Of a stretch of 40,148 nt of DNA, positions 32,376-40,148 are shown one piece after another; positions within the stretch are counted from its first letter, which is position 1, and each line of letters opens with the position of its first letter. The stretch comes from CAYYHA01 sp964471535. GTDB lineage: Bacteria > Myxococcota > Myxococcia > SLRQ01. The position numbers were made by a program, and so were the translations under genes. The DNA lies in NCBI GenBank assembly GCA_964471535.1, contig CAYYHA010000012.1, positions 1 to 40,148 on the forward strand, in the 5' to 3' direction. The notes below the pieces were generated by a model. The model was not told the DNA's origin, made no database searches, and was given only the letters and a program-made list of their open reading frames with translations.

Positions 32376-33158
32376 TCAACCTTCCCCTGTCGGGCCACCC
32401 TCCCCGCCGCCCTGGGCCGCATCCGAGCGTTGGCGCGGACCGGAGACGGCAAGACCGGGGATCCGCAGCCGGCCCGCCTCGAGGTTCTCCTCCGCCTCGC
32501 TGCGGCGCACGTAGTGGGGATGGAGGCGGAGCAGCGCCTCGGGATCGAAGGGGGCGGCGCGCCCCGCGGCGAGCGCGGCGATGGCGCGAGCCGGCGGTGT
32601 CTTGGGGCCGTGGGGCGCGTACTCCGGGCGGCTGGAGAGCGCCTGGTAGCGCTCGGCCCCCTCCCCGAAGAGCACCGCGCCGGGATCGAGCCGTTCGGCG
32701 AGCGCCGCAGGCTCGAGCGCCAGCGCCTCTCCCTCCTGCTCGAGGGCGCTGCCGTCCCAGCGGAAGAAGCCGGCGTAGACCTGGCCGCGGCGCGCATCGA
32801 GGGTGGGAACCAGGCGCGCCCCGGGTCCCATGCCTTCTCCGGCCGTCGCCGCTTCGTAGGCCATCGCCTCGAGGGAGCCAACGCCGACCAGGGGACGGCG
32901 CGCCGCATACGCCATGCCCTGCACCGTCGCCAGCCCGGTACGCAGCCCCGTAAACGAACCCGGCCCCAGGCTCACCGCCAACAAATCGATCGCCTCCAAC
33001 GCCAGACCTGCTTCGTCGAGGAGCGCGAGGAGGACGCCGGGCAGGTGCTCCGAATGGCGGCCTCGAGGCAGCGCTTGGTGGCGTTCGCGCACCCGCTCAC
33101 CGTCGACAAGCGCAGCGGAGAGAACCCAGGTCGAAGTGTCGAGGGCCAGGATACGCAT
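32376..33158 (-). CDS. tsaB: tRNA t6A biosynthesis protein TsaB
   Basis: 260 residues of the ASKHA fold: ILALDTSTWVLSAAL at the N-terminus, the GRHSEHLPG motif (a TsaB hallmark), VSLGPGSFTGLRTGLATVQGMA, and VPTLDARRGQVYAGFF. TsaB is the scaffold partner of TsaD in making threonylcarbamoyl-adenosine at tRNA position 37. A Gly-rich tail of ~20 residues ends the protein. ATG at 33156-33158, three bases after cdsA, so same operon. dxr and rseP, often found between cdsA and downstream genes in relatives, are absent here. Confidence 0.93.
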   Translation of the reverse strand: MRILALDTSTWVLSAALVDGERVRERHQALPRGRHSEHLPGVLLALLDEAGLALEAIDLLAVSLGPGSFTGLRTGLATVQGMAYAARRPLVGVGSLEAMAYEAATAGEGMGPGARLVPTLDARRGQVYAGFFRWDGSALEQEGEALALEPAALAERLDPGAVLFGEGAERYQALSSRPEYAPHGPKTPPARAIAALAAGRAAPFDPEALLRLHPHYVRRSEAEENLEAGRLRIPGLAVSGPRQRSDAAQGGGEGGPTGEG

Positions 33159-33161
33159 CGC

Positions 33162-34013
33162 TCACCGCAGCAGCACCGCCCACGCGTAAACGAAGACGCC
33201 GTTGAAGAGCAAGGCATCGATGCGATCGAGGAAGCCGCCGTGACCCGGAATGAGCTGCGACGAGTCCTTCACTCCGAACGCACGCTTGAGCAGCGATTCG
33301 GAGAGATCCCCGGCCGGCCCGAGGAGACCCGTCCCCACCCCGAGCAGGAGCGACTCCCAGGGCGCCAACGTAAGGGGTCGCATCCCTTCGACGGGCAAGG
33401 CGGCACTGACCCAGGGCACCAGGAAGGCCGCGGCCACACTGAAGAGAAGCCCCCCGAAGGCTCCCTCGAGGGTCTTGCCGGGAGAGACCCGCTCATAAAG
33501 CTTCCGCCGCCCGAAGAGGCGACCGGTGAAATAGGCTCCGGTGTCGTTGAGCCAGGTGGTGGCCATCAAAAGCACGATCCACCAGAAGCCGACCTGGGGC
33601 AGCGCGCGCAGCTCGGAGATGGGCACGACGAGGCCGCCGCCGTAGAGCACCCCCAGCGTACAAAGTCCGACGGATGCGGGCACACGATCCAGATCGGCTC
33701 CCGGACGTGCCAGGTGGTAGAGGAAGAAGACGACAGCGAGACCGGGAAAGACGACGGCCATCAGCGGCCCACTGTGTTCCGAGGGCACGAGGTAGAAGAG
33801 CGCTGGCAAGAATCCGGCGCACAGGGCCACCAGCCAGACGAGCCCCGGCGGCTCACCGAGGGCCATCCGGCCGAACTCCCATCCGCACAAGCCCGCGACG
33901 ACCGCTGCCAGCCCGGCGAAGTAGGCCCCCCCCATCCACAGGAGCGCGAGCACCAGCGGCAGGAGGACCAGCGCGCTCGCCACGCGCCAGGCGAGGTTGT
34001 GGGTCTCACTCAC
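33162..34013 (-). CDS. cdsA: Phosphatidate cytidylyltransferase
   Basis: 283 residues with about eight membrane helices. It makes CDP-diacylglycerol from phosphatidate and CTP for phospholipid synthesis. Signatures: WLNDTGAYFTGRLFGRRKL, SPGKTLEGAFGG, and the family C-terminal pattern KRAFGVKDSSQLIPGHGG with FLDRIDALL. GTG start at 34011-34013 overlaps the uppS stop (GTGA); the upstream extension inside uppS is not coding in this frame. Confidence 0.96.
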   Translation of the reverse strand: MSETHNLAWRVASALVLLPLVLALLWMGGAYFAGLAAVVAGLCGWEFGRMALGEPPGLVWLVALCAGFLPALFYLVPSEHSGPLMAVVFPGLAVVFFLYHLARPGADLDRVPASVGLCTLGVLYGGGLVVPISELRALPQVGFWWIVLLMATTWLNDTGAYFTGRLFGRRKLYERVSPGKTLEGAFGGLLFSVAAAFLVPWVSAALPVEGMRPLTLAPWESLLLGVGTGLLGPAGDLSESLLKRAFGVKDSSQLIPGHGGFLDRIDALLFNGVFVYAWAVLLR

Positions 34014-34780
34014 AGTCCGTCGGGGGCGCGCAGCTGTGCCGTGATCCGCCCGAAGCGACGCTCGCGTCGCTGGTACTCGCGGATGCACTGCAAGAGATCG
34101 GTCTCACGGAAGTCGGGCCAGAGGGTGGGCGTGAAGATCATCTCGGCATAGGCCGAGCCCCAGAGGAGGAAGTTGGACAGCCGCTTCTCCCCGCTGGTGC
34201 GGATGATGAGGTCGGGTTCGGGCAGATCGCCGGTCCAGAGCGCCGCCGCGAAGGCCGCAGCATCGATCCCCTCGGGTGCGAGGGCCCCGCGCGCCACCTC
34301 TCGGGCGAGGTGCCGGGCGGCAGCGACAATCTCCTCGCGGCCGCCATAGGAGAGGCAAAGCGTCAGGACCATCGTGGCGCACCGCGCCGTCTCCGCCCGG
34401 AGGGCGTCGAGCGGCTCCCGCACCCGCGCCGGGAGACGGTCGAGTTCGCCCACCGCCTCGAGCCGGATGTCGTTGTCTAGGAGTTCCTCCCGCTCGTCGA
34501 TGAGGTAGTCACGAAGCAGGTCCATCAGGCCCTCCACCTCCTCGGGCGGCCGGGCCCAGTTCTGCGCGCTGAACGCGTACAGGGTCAGCGCGCGCACACC
34601 GATCCGGCGGGCGGTGCGAGTCACTGCGCGCACCGAGCGCGCCCCCTCCGAGTGCCCCGCGAGCCGGGGCCGGCCCCGCTCCTCGGCCCAGCGGCCGTTG
34701 CCGTCCATGATGATGGCGACGTGGTCCGGGACCGGAGCCTCCATGACCTCCGTCTGCAGGGCTGCGATGCGGGGGTCCAT
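34010..34780 (-). CDS. uppS: Undecaprenyl diphosphate synthase (isoprenyl transferase)
   Basis: 256 residues. It condenses isopentenyl units onto farnesyl diphosphate to make the C55 carrier lipid for peptidoglycan. Conserved: HVAIIMDGNGRWAEERG with Asp26, GHSEGA, TLYAFSAQNWARP, LCLSYGGREEI, and the Arg motif PDLIIRTSGEKRLSNFLLW, ending in the PDFRETDL region. ATG at 34778-34780; a second ATG at residue 13 is possible. First gene of uppS-cdsA-tsaB. Confidence 0.96.
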   Translation of the reverse strand: MDPRIAALQTEVMEAPVPDHVAIIMDGNGRWAEERGRPRLAGHSEGARSVRAVTRTARRIGVRALTLYAFSAQNWARPPEEVEGLMDLLRDYLIDEREELLDNDIRLEAVGELDRLPARVREPLDALRAETARCATMVLTLCLSYGGREEIVAAARHLAREVARGALAPEGIDAAAFAAALWTGDLPEPDLIIRTSGEKRLSNFLLWGSAYAEMIFTPTLWPDFRETDLLQCIREYQRRERRFGRITAQLRAPDGL

Positions 34781-34820
34781 CGGGGGCGGAACCTAGCCCC
34801 TTCCCGGGGCAGACGAAAGA

Positions 34821-36608
34821 TCAGACGAGCGGGAAGGGATAGCCCCCGGCGGCGATCGCAGCGCCGACGATGCGCTCTTCGGCGGCCTTGAAATCGAAGG
34901 GGGACCAGACGAAGAGCTGCCCGAGGCGCCCCACCGCCTTCGTGAGCGCCTCACCGTCCAGGAAGCTCGCCAGGCTGCGCCGCGCCCGAACGAAGGCCTC
35001 CTCCCATGCGATGGCGGCATGGAAGCAGACCAGGGCCTCCCGCAGCTCGGGGTGGTCGCCGGCGTGGGCGAGCGAGCGCCGGACGTTGGAGTCGATGGCG
35101 TAGGCGGCGATGCACAGGTCCGCGATGGCGTGGAGGAGCTCCTGCTCCTCCTTCAGATCGAAACCGAAGCGCTGCACGGCCTGCGCGAGGAGGAAGAGCG
35201 TCATCCGCCGGGTCCCCTCAGCCGCCCGGCGCGCCGCGGCGAGGGGCCCCTCGAAGTGGGGCAGCGCCTGGCCCTCGGCAAAGGACGCCTCGAGTCGTTC
35301 GACCGCCCCCATCAGATCGAGGGTGCCCCGCATTGCCCGCTTCAGCAGCATGCCGGGGATGAGGAGCCGGTTGATCTCGTTGGTCCCCTCGAAGATCCGG
35401 TTGATGCGCGCGTCCCGGTACGCGCGCTCCACGAGGTAGTCCTCGGTGTATCCGTAGCCCCCGTGGATCTGCAGGTCCTCGTCCACCACCTCGTCGAGCA
35501 CCTCGCTTCCGAACACCTTCACGATCGAGGATTCGACCGCGTATTCGCCCAGCGCCGCGAGCATCCGATCGGGTGCGTGGTCTCCGGCTGCCGTGTCCGC
35601 CAAGCCCGCGGTGCGGTAGGCCATCGATTCGCTGGCGTAGGTGAGGACGACCATGCGCGCGAGCTTCTCGCGGATCATCCCGTAGGCGAGAAGCGGCTTT
35701 CCGAAGGTGGTGCGCTCCTGTGCGTAGCGCACCGCATCTGCGATGAGGTTCTTCGCCGCGCCGGTGGCCCCCACTCCCAGCTTCAGCCGCCCCACGTTGA
35801 GCACCCCGAAGGCGATCTTGTGCCCCTTGCCCACCTCGTAGAGGACGTTCTCGGCGGGCACCTCGGCATCGTCGAAGTGCAAGGTGGTGGTCGAGGAGCC
35901 GCGGAGGCCCATCTTCTGCTCCTCGGGACCCACGCGAAACCCCGGCGTCCCCTTCTCGACGATAAACGCGGTGAAGTGCTCACCGTCGACCTTGGCGAAG
36001 ACCACGAAGACATCGGCGATGGCGCCGTTGGTGATCCACTGCTTGCTGCCGTTCAGCCGATAGGTGGTGCCGTCGGCACGAAGTTCGGCCCGCGTCCGCC
36101 CGGCGAGTGCATCACTGCCCGCCCCCGGCTCGGTGAGCGCATAGGCGGCAATGCGCCGCCCCGTAGCCAGATCGGGGAGGTAGCGCCTCTTCTGCGCCTC
36201 GTTGCCGAAGAAGAGGATGGGCTCGGTGCCGATGCCGGTGTGGGCGCCGAAGGTCACCGACCAGGCCCCGAGGCGGGCCATCGCTTCGCTGATGAGCAGA
36301 TGGGTGGACAGGCCGAGGCCGAGGCCGCCGTAGGCCTCGGGGATGGTGACCATCAGGAGGCCCAGATCCCCCGCCTGCCGGAGGAGATCGGTGAGGACAC
36401 CAGGCGCCTTCGACTCGATGGCCTTTGCCCTGGGGAGCACCTCACCCTCCACGAAGTCCTGCGCCGTCTTGTAGAAGAGCCGCTGCTCCTCGGAGAGGGA
36501 CTCGGGGGTGAAGACGGAGCCGGGCCCCGCCGCCTCGAGCAGGAATCCGCCCCCCTGAGGCGCGCGCGGCTCGGGGTCCACTGGGGGCGCAGATGTAGGC
36601 GTGGCCAT
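34821..36608 (-). CDS. Acyl-CoA dehydrogenase with C-terminal extension (VLCAD/ACAD9-like)
   Basis: 595 residues, against ~380-400 for short forms. The N-terminal dehydrogenase part (about 35-420) has MVTIPEAYGGLG, the FAD region AYALTEPGAGSDA, QWITNGAIADVFVVF and the Arg/Glu-bearing DARINRIFEGTNEINR, with the catalytic Glu of the FEGT motif. The last ~175 residues form an extra helical domain, as in very-long-chain and ACAD9-type enzymes. It oxidises an acyl-CoA to the 2-enoyl-CoA; chain length is not predictable by eye. ATG at 36606-36608 with GGAAGAGGAGAG upstream. It is divergent from ilvA with a palindromic operator between (36697-36727). The frame is open far upstream, but that is antisense to ilvA and non-coding. 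Confidence 0.93.
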   Translation of the reverse strand: MATPTSAPPVDPEPRAPQGGGFLLEAAGPGSVFTPESLSEEQRLFYKTAQDFVEGEVLPRAKAIESKAPGVLTDLLRQAGDLGLLMVTIPEAYGGLGLGLSTHLLISEAMARLGAWSVTFGAHTGIGTEPILFFGNEAQKRRYLPDLATGRRIAAYALTEPGAGSDALAGRTRAELRADGTTYRLNGSKQWITNGAIADVFVVFAKVDGEHFTAFIVEKGTPGFRVGPEEQKMGLRGSSTTTLHFDDAEVPAENVLYEVGKGHKIAFGVLNVGRLKLGVGATGAAKNLIADAVRYAQERTTFGKPLLAYGMIREKLARMVVLTYASESMAYRTAGLADTAAGDHAPDRMLAALGEYAVESSIVKVFGSEVLDEVVDEDLQIHGGYGYTEDYLVERAYRDARINRIFEGTNEINRLLIPGMLLKRAMRGTLDLMGAVERLEASFAEGQALPHFEGPLAAARRAAEGTRRMTLFLLAQAVQRFGFDLKEEQELLHAIADLCIAAYAIDSNVRRSLAHAGDHPELREALVCFHAAIAWEEAFVRARRSLASFLDGEALTKAVGRLGQLFVWSPFDFKAAEERIVGAAIAAGGYPFPLV

Positions 36609-36696
36609 GGTGCTCTCCTCTTCCCTCCACAGTCCAGCGCGGCGCGGGGAGCGGGTCCTCCCGCCCGCCGCCCGTCGGGAATCCGCGTCGCCCGGG

Positions 36697-36727
36697 CTTC
36701 TGCCAACGGTTGACTTGGGTGTCAACC
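36697..36727 (-). promoter_or_regulatory. Promoter with palindromic operator between acyl-CoA dehydrogenase and ilvA
   Basis: On the minus strand TTGACA (36725-36720), 17 bp, CAGAAG (36702-36697) reads as a promoter for the dehydrogenase. The -35 and spacer lie within a perfect inverted repeat GGTTGAC (36708-36714) / GTCAACC (36721-36727) with six bases between. The left arm supplies TTGACT on the plus strand as a possible -35 toward ilvA, though its -10 (TGACAT, 36734-36739) is weak. A dimeric regulator bound here could control both genes. Confidence 0.55.
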
Positions 36728-36836
36728 TGCCGGTGACATGCCACGTCGGGGAGGCCTCGCGACGTGCCACCCGCCGCGGGCAGAGCGCGGCGCAGGTGGA
36801 GGCCCGGCGGGGCGTTCTCTGATACCGTCGGTGCCG

Positions 36837-38048
36837 ATGCTCACCTTCACGCAGATCGAGGCGGCGCGCCGGCGCATCGCGGGCGCCGTCTCCGTCACCC
36901 CCTGCGCGCGCAGCGAGCGGATCTCCCGCATGTGTGGCGTGGAGGCGTACTTCAAGCTCGAGAACCTGCAGATGACCGGCTCCTTCAAGGAGCGCGGTGC
37001 CTTGAACCGCCTGCTGACGCTCTCCGAGACGGAGCGCGCCCGAGGGGTGGTGGCTGCGAGCGCCGGCAACCATGCCCAGGGGCTCGCCTACCATGCGGGT
37101 CGCCTGGGCATCCGAGCGGCCATCGTGATGCCCGAGGGAACCCCCCTCATCAAGGTCACCTCCACGCTCGAGTACGGCGCCGAAGTGATCCTCCGTGGGG
37201 GCAACTACGACGAAGCCTATGCGTACGCCGTCGAGCTCGCCGCCGAGCGAGGCGCCACCTTCGTCCACCCCTTCGACGACGAGGAGATCATGGCGGGCCA
37301 GGGCACCATCGGCCTCGAGCTCCTGGAGCAGAACCCCTTCCTCGAGGCCATCGTGGTTCCGGTGGGCGGCGGCGGCCTCATCGCGGGCATCGCCACGGCG
37401 GTGAAGGAAACCAACCCCAAAATCCGGATCGTCGGGGTGGAGACAGAGGCGTTGCCAGCGATGAAACGAAGCCTCGAGGCGGGGCACGTGGTCGAGGTGC
37501 CCCCTGCCACCACGCTCGCCGACGGGATTGCGGTGAAGCGCCCGGGAGAGAAGACCTTCCCGGTCATTCAAAAGTACGTGGACGAGATCGTGACCGTCGA
37601 AGAGGACGAGACCGCGGCAGCGATCCTGGTCCTGCTCGAGCGGGAGAAGACCGTGGTGGAGGGGGCGGGCGCCGTCACGCTGGCGGCGGTGCAAAACCGC
37701 CACGTGGACCTCACGGGCAAGAAGGTGTGCATGGTGCTCTCGGGTGGAAACATCGACGTGAGCTTCCTCTCCCGGATCATCGAGCGGGGCCTGGTGAAGG
37801 ACGGGCGGCTCGTCCGCCTGACGGTGACCATCCCCGATCGTCCCGGCGCCCTGGGTCGGCTCTCCAATCTGGTTGGGGATCTGAAGGCGAACATCATCCA
37901 GATCGTTCACGATCGGGCCTTCACCCATGCCACGAACTTGGGGGAGACGGATGTGGCGCTGACCCTGGAGACGCGCGGCCCCGAGCACGTGGAGGAGCTC
38001 GTCGCAGCGTTGAGGGCGGCGGGCTATGCCGTCACCATCGCCTCGTGA
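36837..38048 (+). CDS. ilvA: Threonine ammonia-lyase (dehydratase) with ACT domain
   Basis: 403 residues. It deaminates threonine to 2-oxobutanoate using PLP. PLP Lys51 lies in TGSFKERGALNRL. The phosphate-binding tetraglycine loop is VPVGGGGLIAG. Other elements are VAASAGNHAQGLAYH and the Ser region VLSGGNIDVS. A single C-terminal ACT domain (about 325-403, RLTVTIPDRPGALGRL) places it with the shorter TdcB-like/ilvA enzymes rather than the two-ACT E. coli IlvA. It may serve isoleucine synthesis or catabolism. The ATG at 36837 precedes MLTFTQIEAARRRIAG; no strong ribosome site is present. The peptidase gene follows 10 bp later. Confidence 0.94.
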   Translation: MLTFTQIEAARRRIAGAVSVTPCARSERISRMCGVEAYFKLENLQMTGSFKERGALNRLLTLSETERARGVVAASAGNHAQGLAYHAGRLGIRAAIVMPEGTPLIKVTSTLEYGAEVILRGGNYDEAYAYAVELAAERGATFVHPFDDEEIMAGQGTIGLELLEQNPFLEAIVVPVGGGGLIAGIATAVKETNPKIRIVGVETEALPAMKRSLEAGHVVEVPPATTLADGIAVKRPGEKTFPVIQKYVDEIVTVEEDETAAAILVLLEREKTVVEGAGAVTLAAVQNRHVDLTGKKVCMVLSGGNIDVSFLSRIIERGLVKDGRLVRLTVTIPDRPGALGRLSNLVGDLKANIIQIVHDRAFTHATNLGETDVALTLETRGPEHVEELVAALRAAGYAVTIAS

Positions 38049-38058
38049 GGAGCCCCGG

Positions 38059-39501
38059 ATGGCCCGCCTCCCCGCTGCCCTCGCCGTTGCCTGCCTGCTC
38101 GTCGCACCTGCGCTCGCCCTCGCTGGGGTGGCCGCACCGCCCCGGGTCGCGGAGGCCCGGCGATGGCTGCAGGACGGTGAGGTGGATCGGATCTACCTCG
38201 CCTTCGCCTCGGTGAAGCCAGGAGCCCATCCCGACGGCGACCTCGAGGTGGCAAAGCTCCTCGTCGACAGCGCCAAAGCGGCGCTCGCCAAGGAGGATGC
38301 TGCGCTGGCCTATGGGCTCGCGGAGATCGCACGCCGCCTTCGCCCGAGGTCGGTTCCCGCCGTCCTGGTCTACGCGCGGGCCGCAGAGGCGCTCGAGCAG
38401 TATGGGAGCGCCGCCTCCGCCCTCGACGCGGCGCTCGCGGCGCACCCGGCGCACGGCGGGCTCCACTACCAGCGCGCGCGCCTCGCCGAAGCGGAGGGGG
38501 ATCTCGAGGTGGCCCTTCACCATTTCGAAGCGGTCCCACCCTCCCATCCTCGCGCCGCCGCCGCCCGCGGTGGAGCCCGAAGAGTGCGCGCGGCCCTTGC
38601 GGCCCGAGCCAGGGAGCTTCGGAAGCTGGGCCTCCTCGAGCAACGGCTCGAGGCACGACCGCAGCGGGCAGCGGAGGGGCCGCGGGGTGAGCTGAGCCCG
38701 GAGCGAGGCGAGGCGCTGGCCGGTGGTTACCGCACCGCAAGTGGCCTCCACCTGGGGCCTCAGGAGGAGGCGCCGCTGGAGGGTCTGGCGTCGCGGCGAA
38801 GCGAACACTTCCGCGTCACCTATCGGAGCGGCGGGCGCGGCTGGGATGCGCGGGCAGCCTACGAGGAGAAGGTGCTGGGAATCTTCGAGGACGCCTATCG
38901 AAAGGTGGGTCGCTTGCTGGGCGTCTTTCCGAAGCGGGTCATCGATGTGGTGCTCTACACGAAGGAGGAGTTCGAGTTCCACTTCGGCGGGCAATTCGCC
39001 GGGGGTGCGCTGGGCTTCTACGAGGGAAAAATTCGCATGAACCGGTCGGAGGCGGTGCACAGCGATCAGTTCCTGGCGACGGCGGTGCACGAGTACACCC
39101 ACGCGCTGGTCGACGATCTCGCGCAGGGACACAGCAGCCGCATCCCCACCTGGGTGAACGAGGGGCTCGCCGAGTGGGTCGAGTGGGAGGTGGCGCGCGG
39201 CGGTGAGCGAGAGTTGAAGGCCCGGGCGCTGCTTCGAGGCCCCCGGCGGCGGGGCGCGAAGCTGCCGCTCAGCGAGCTCGACCGGCCCTTCGGAGCATTC
39301 GCCCGACCGACGCCCGCCTACCAGAAGGCGCGCGCGGCGGTCGCGGCCCTCGTCGGGACCGGCGGCGGACTGCGGCGGCTGATGGACGTCATCGAAGCCA
39401 CGGGCCGGGGCGCCGACTTCGACGCGCGCATGCGGGAGGCCTTCGGCGAGGACTGGCTCGAGGAGACCGAACGGGAGGCGAACCGGAGTCTCCTCGAATG
39501 A
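38059..39501 (+). CDS. Exported TPR protein with gluzincin (peptidase MA-like) domain
   Basis: 480 residues. A signal peptide (1-22, ending ALALA) is followed by TPR-like helical repeats (about 60-195). Then comes a zinc-protease domain (about 245-450) with HEYTH at 344-348 and downstream WVNEGLAEWVE, whose Glu368 or Glu372 is the third ligand. This is the Peptidase_MA (gluzincin) pattern. It should work in the periplasm or at the surface; the target is unknown. ATG at 38059 follows GGAGCCCC and lies ten bases after ilvA, but the link to amino acid metabolism is not obvious. The reading ends SLLE before the next gene at 39622. Confidence 0.87.
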   Translation: MARLPAALAVACLLVAPALALAGVAAPPRVAEARRWLQDGEVDRIYLAFASVKPGAHPDGDLEVAKLLVDSAKAALAKEDAALAYGLAEIARRLRPRSVPAVLVYARAAEALEQYGSAASALDAALAAHPAHGGLHYQRARLAEAEGDLEVALHHFEAVPPSHPRAAAARGGARRVRAALAARARELRKLGLLEQRLEARPQRAAEGPRGELSPERGEALAGGYRTASGLHLGPQEEAPLEGLASRRSEHFRVTYRSGGRGWDARAAYEEKVLGIFEDAYRKVGRLLGVFPKRVIDVVLYTKEEFEFHFGGQFAGGALGFYEGKIRMNRSEAVHSDQFLATAVHEYTHALVDDLAQGHSSRIPTWVNEGLAEWVEWEVARGGERELKARALLRGPRRRGAKLPLSELDRPFGAFARPTPAYQKARAAVAALVGTGGGLRRLMDVIEATGRGADFDARMREAFGEDWLEETEREANRSLLE

Positions 39502-39621
39502 GCGGTGGGCTGGGGAGACGGCTTCTTGTGGCAGGTCACGGGCCGCTGCTACGATCGCTTCCCGGCCTCCTTCCCAACCGAGGGGCAGCCCTTCTTCTGC
39601 GACCCAAGGAGCCCCCGCCCC

Positions 39622-40148
39622 GTGAGTGACGATCGACTGGCGTTCCTTCAGGAGTTTCACGCACTCAACCTCCAGGCGAGCCGTGGCATGCTCAACGAGG
39701 CGGGCATGGCCCGCTGGCAGGAGCTGAAAGCCTGGCTCGAGTACCAGTACCCGGCGGGCATCCCCAGCTATCAGGAGGTGCTCCTGATGGCGGCGGCGGC
39801 CCTGCAGGCATCGACGGCGAGCGCTGCCGGACCGGCCGAGGCACCGGCCGTCGCAGAGCCGAGCGGAGAAGAGGCCCCGCGCGACCTCGCCAGCGCCTCC
39901 GGCGCGCTGGACGCGCCCGACGCAGCGGCGGCCGGAAGCCAGGGAGCCGCAGAGGTGCCCAAAGAAGCCGACGCGCCCCGTCCCGATGCCCAGGCCGCGG
40001 CCGCAGAGGCGGCGGAGGCCGCTGCGGCCCCCTCGGATGCGCCAACCCCCCAGGGCACCGCGCCCGAGGGAAGCAACGCTGCGGCGGAGGCCCCCGTCGC
40101 CCTCGACCTCCCCGACGAGGACACCGAGACCCTCGAGCTCGCCACCAG
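39622..40148 (+). CDS. Low-complexity protein, 3' end beyond the window
   Basis: At least 175 residues, running off the right edge. The first ~60 residues form an ordered helical domain (RLAFLQEFHALNLQASRG, ARWQELKAWLEYQYPAG). After it comes a long Ala/Glu/Pro/Asp-rich region with no stop to 40148. No family recognised. The GTG at 39622 is preceded by AAGGAG about 9-12 nt upstream. Myxobacterial proteins with such helical N-termini and Ala-rich linkers often carry a further domain, for example PilZ, but that lies outside the window and is a guess. Confidence 0.6.
   Translation, partial: MSDDRLAFLQEFHALNLQASRGMLNEAGMARWQELKAWLEYQYPAGIPSYQEVLLMAAAALQASTASAAGPAEAPAVAEPSGEEAPRDLASASGALDAPDAAAAGSQGAAEVPKEADAPRPDAQAAAAEAAEAAAAPSDAPTPQGTAPEGSNAAAEAPVALDLPDEDTETLELAT

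Noticed and set aside
36609..37988. N-terminal extension of the acyl-CoA dehydrogenase across ilvA
   Set aside because: The frame is open but lies antisense to a clear ilvA gene. The ATG at 36608 with a strong ribosome site starts the protein normally.

Overview
The window is about 40 kb of very GC-rich bacterial DNA (roughly 70 percent by eye) with dense, often overlapping genes and frequent GTG starts. It looks like a chromosome segment of a myxobacterium-like organism (Myxococcota). The signs are a MYXO-CTERM type sorting tail (Cys, hydrophobic stretch, Arg cluster) on a fibronectin-III protein beside an outer-membrane barrel, multi-Cys cytochrome-like lipoproteins, and the gene order spoVG-prs-rplY-pth and rpsF-rpsR-rplI-(...)-dnaB known from that phylum. 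No rRNA, tRNA, CRISPR array, insertion sequence or phage gene was recognised. A 10-base run of N (10357-10366) is an assembly gap inside a gene.

Layout. 1-2914: GNAT acetyltransferase end, single-domain rhodanese, cytochrome-like lipoprotein and a membrane-anchored diheme cytochrome c behind a perfect 8+8 palindrome. 3082-5753 (minus): leucine/Glu-type dehydrogenase and a tandem pair of triple zinc-ribbon proteins. 5933-9725: dicarboxylate/amino-acid symporter converging on a modABC molybdate transporter. 10011-11781: lipoprotein with a CHAT-like domain, interrupted by the gap. 11968-14812: spoVG, prs, rplY and pth. 14968-17079: membrane pyrophosphatase with the K+-dependent signature. 17183-18582: promoter, structured leader and rpsF-rpsR-rplI. 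18768-20569 (minus): winged-helix protein with a histone-like linker, a NapF/MauM-like 4x[4Fe-4S] protein, tatA and a small zinc ribbon. 20706-23009: dnaB and a response regulator with a degenerate GGDEF domain. 23063-24429 (minus): class-I amidotransferase-like hydrolase and thiE. 24606-27340: small conserved protein, DegP/HtrA protease, xth and a DUF1844 protein, all overlapping. 27376-31736 (minus): asd, MYXO-CTERM protein, outer-membrane barrel with a broken frame, truA and a membrane protein. 31935-34780 (minus): uppS, cdsA, tsaB and a DUF465-like protein. 34821-38048: acyl-CoA dehydrogenase and threonine ammonia-lyase, divergent around a palindromic operator-like site. 38059-end: TPR plus gluzincin protease and an unfinished low-complexity protein.

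Most of the window is housekeeping: translation, PRPP synthesis, replication, lysine/threonine-family and branched-chain amino acid metabolism, envelope lipid synthesis and protein quality control. The less ordinary parts are the CHAT-like lipoprotein, the triple zinc-ribbon pair, the GGDEF regulator that lost its catalytic motif but kept an RxxD inhibitory-site motif, the fused and frame-broken MYXO-CTERM/barrel junction, an rpsF leader whose outer stem covers the ribosome-binding site, and -10-like boxes only 8-10 nt from start codons that suggest leaderless mRNAs. I found no convincing wholly new multi-gene system. These are individual leads, ranked by interest score.
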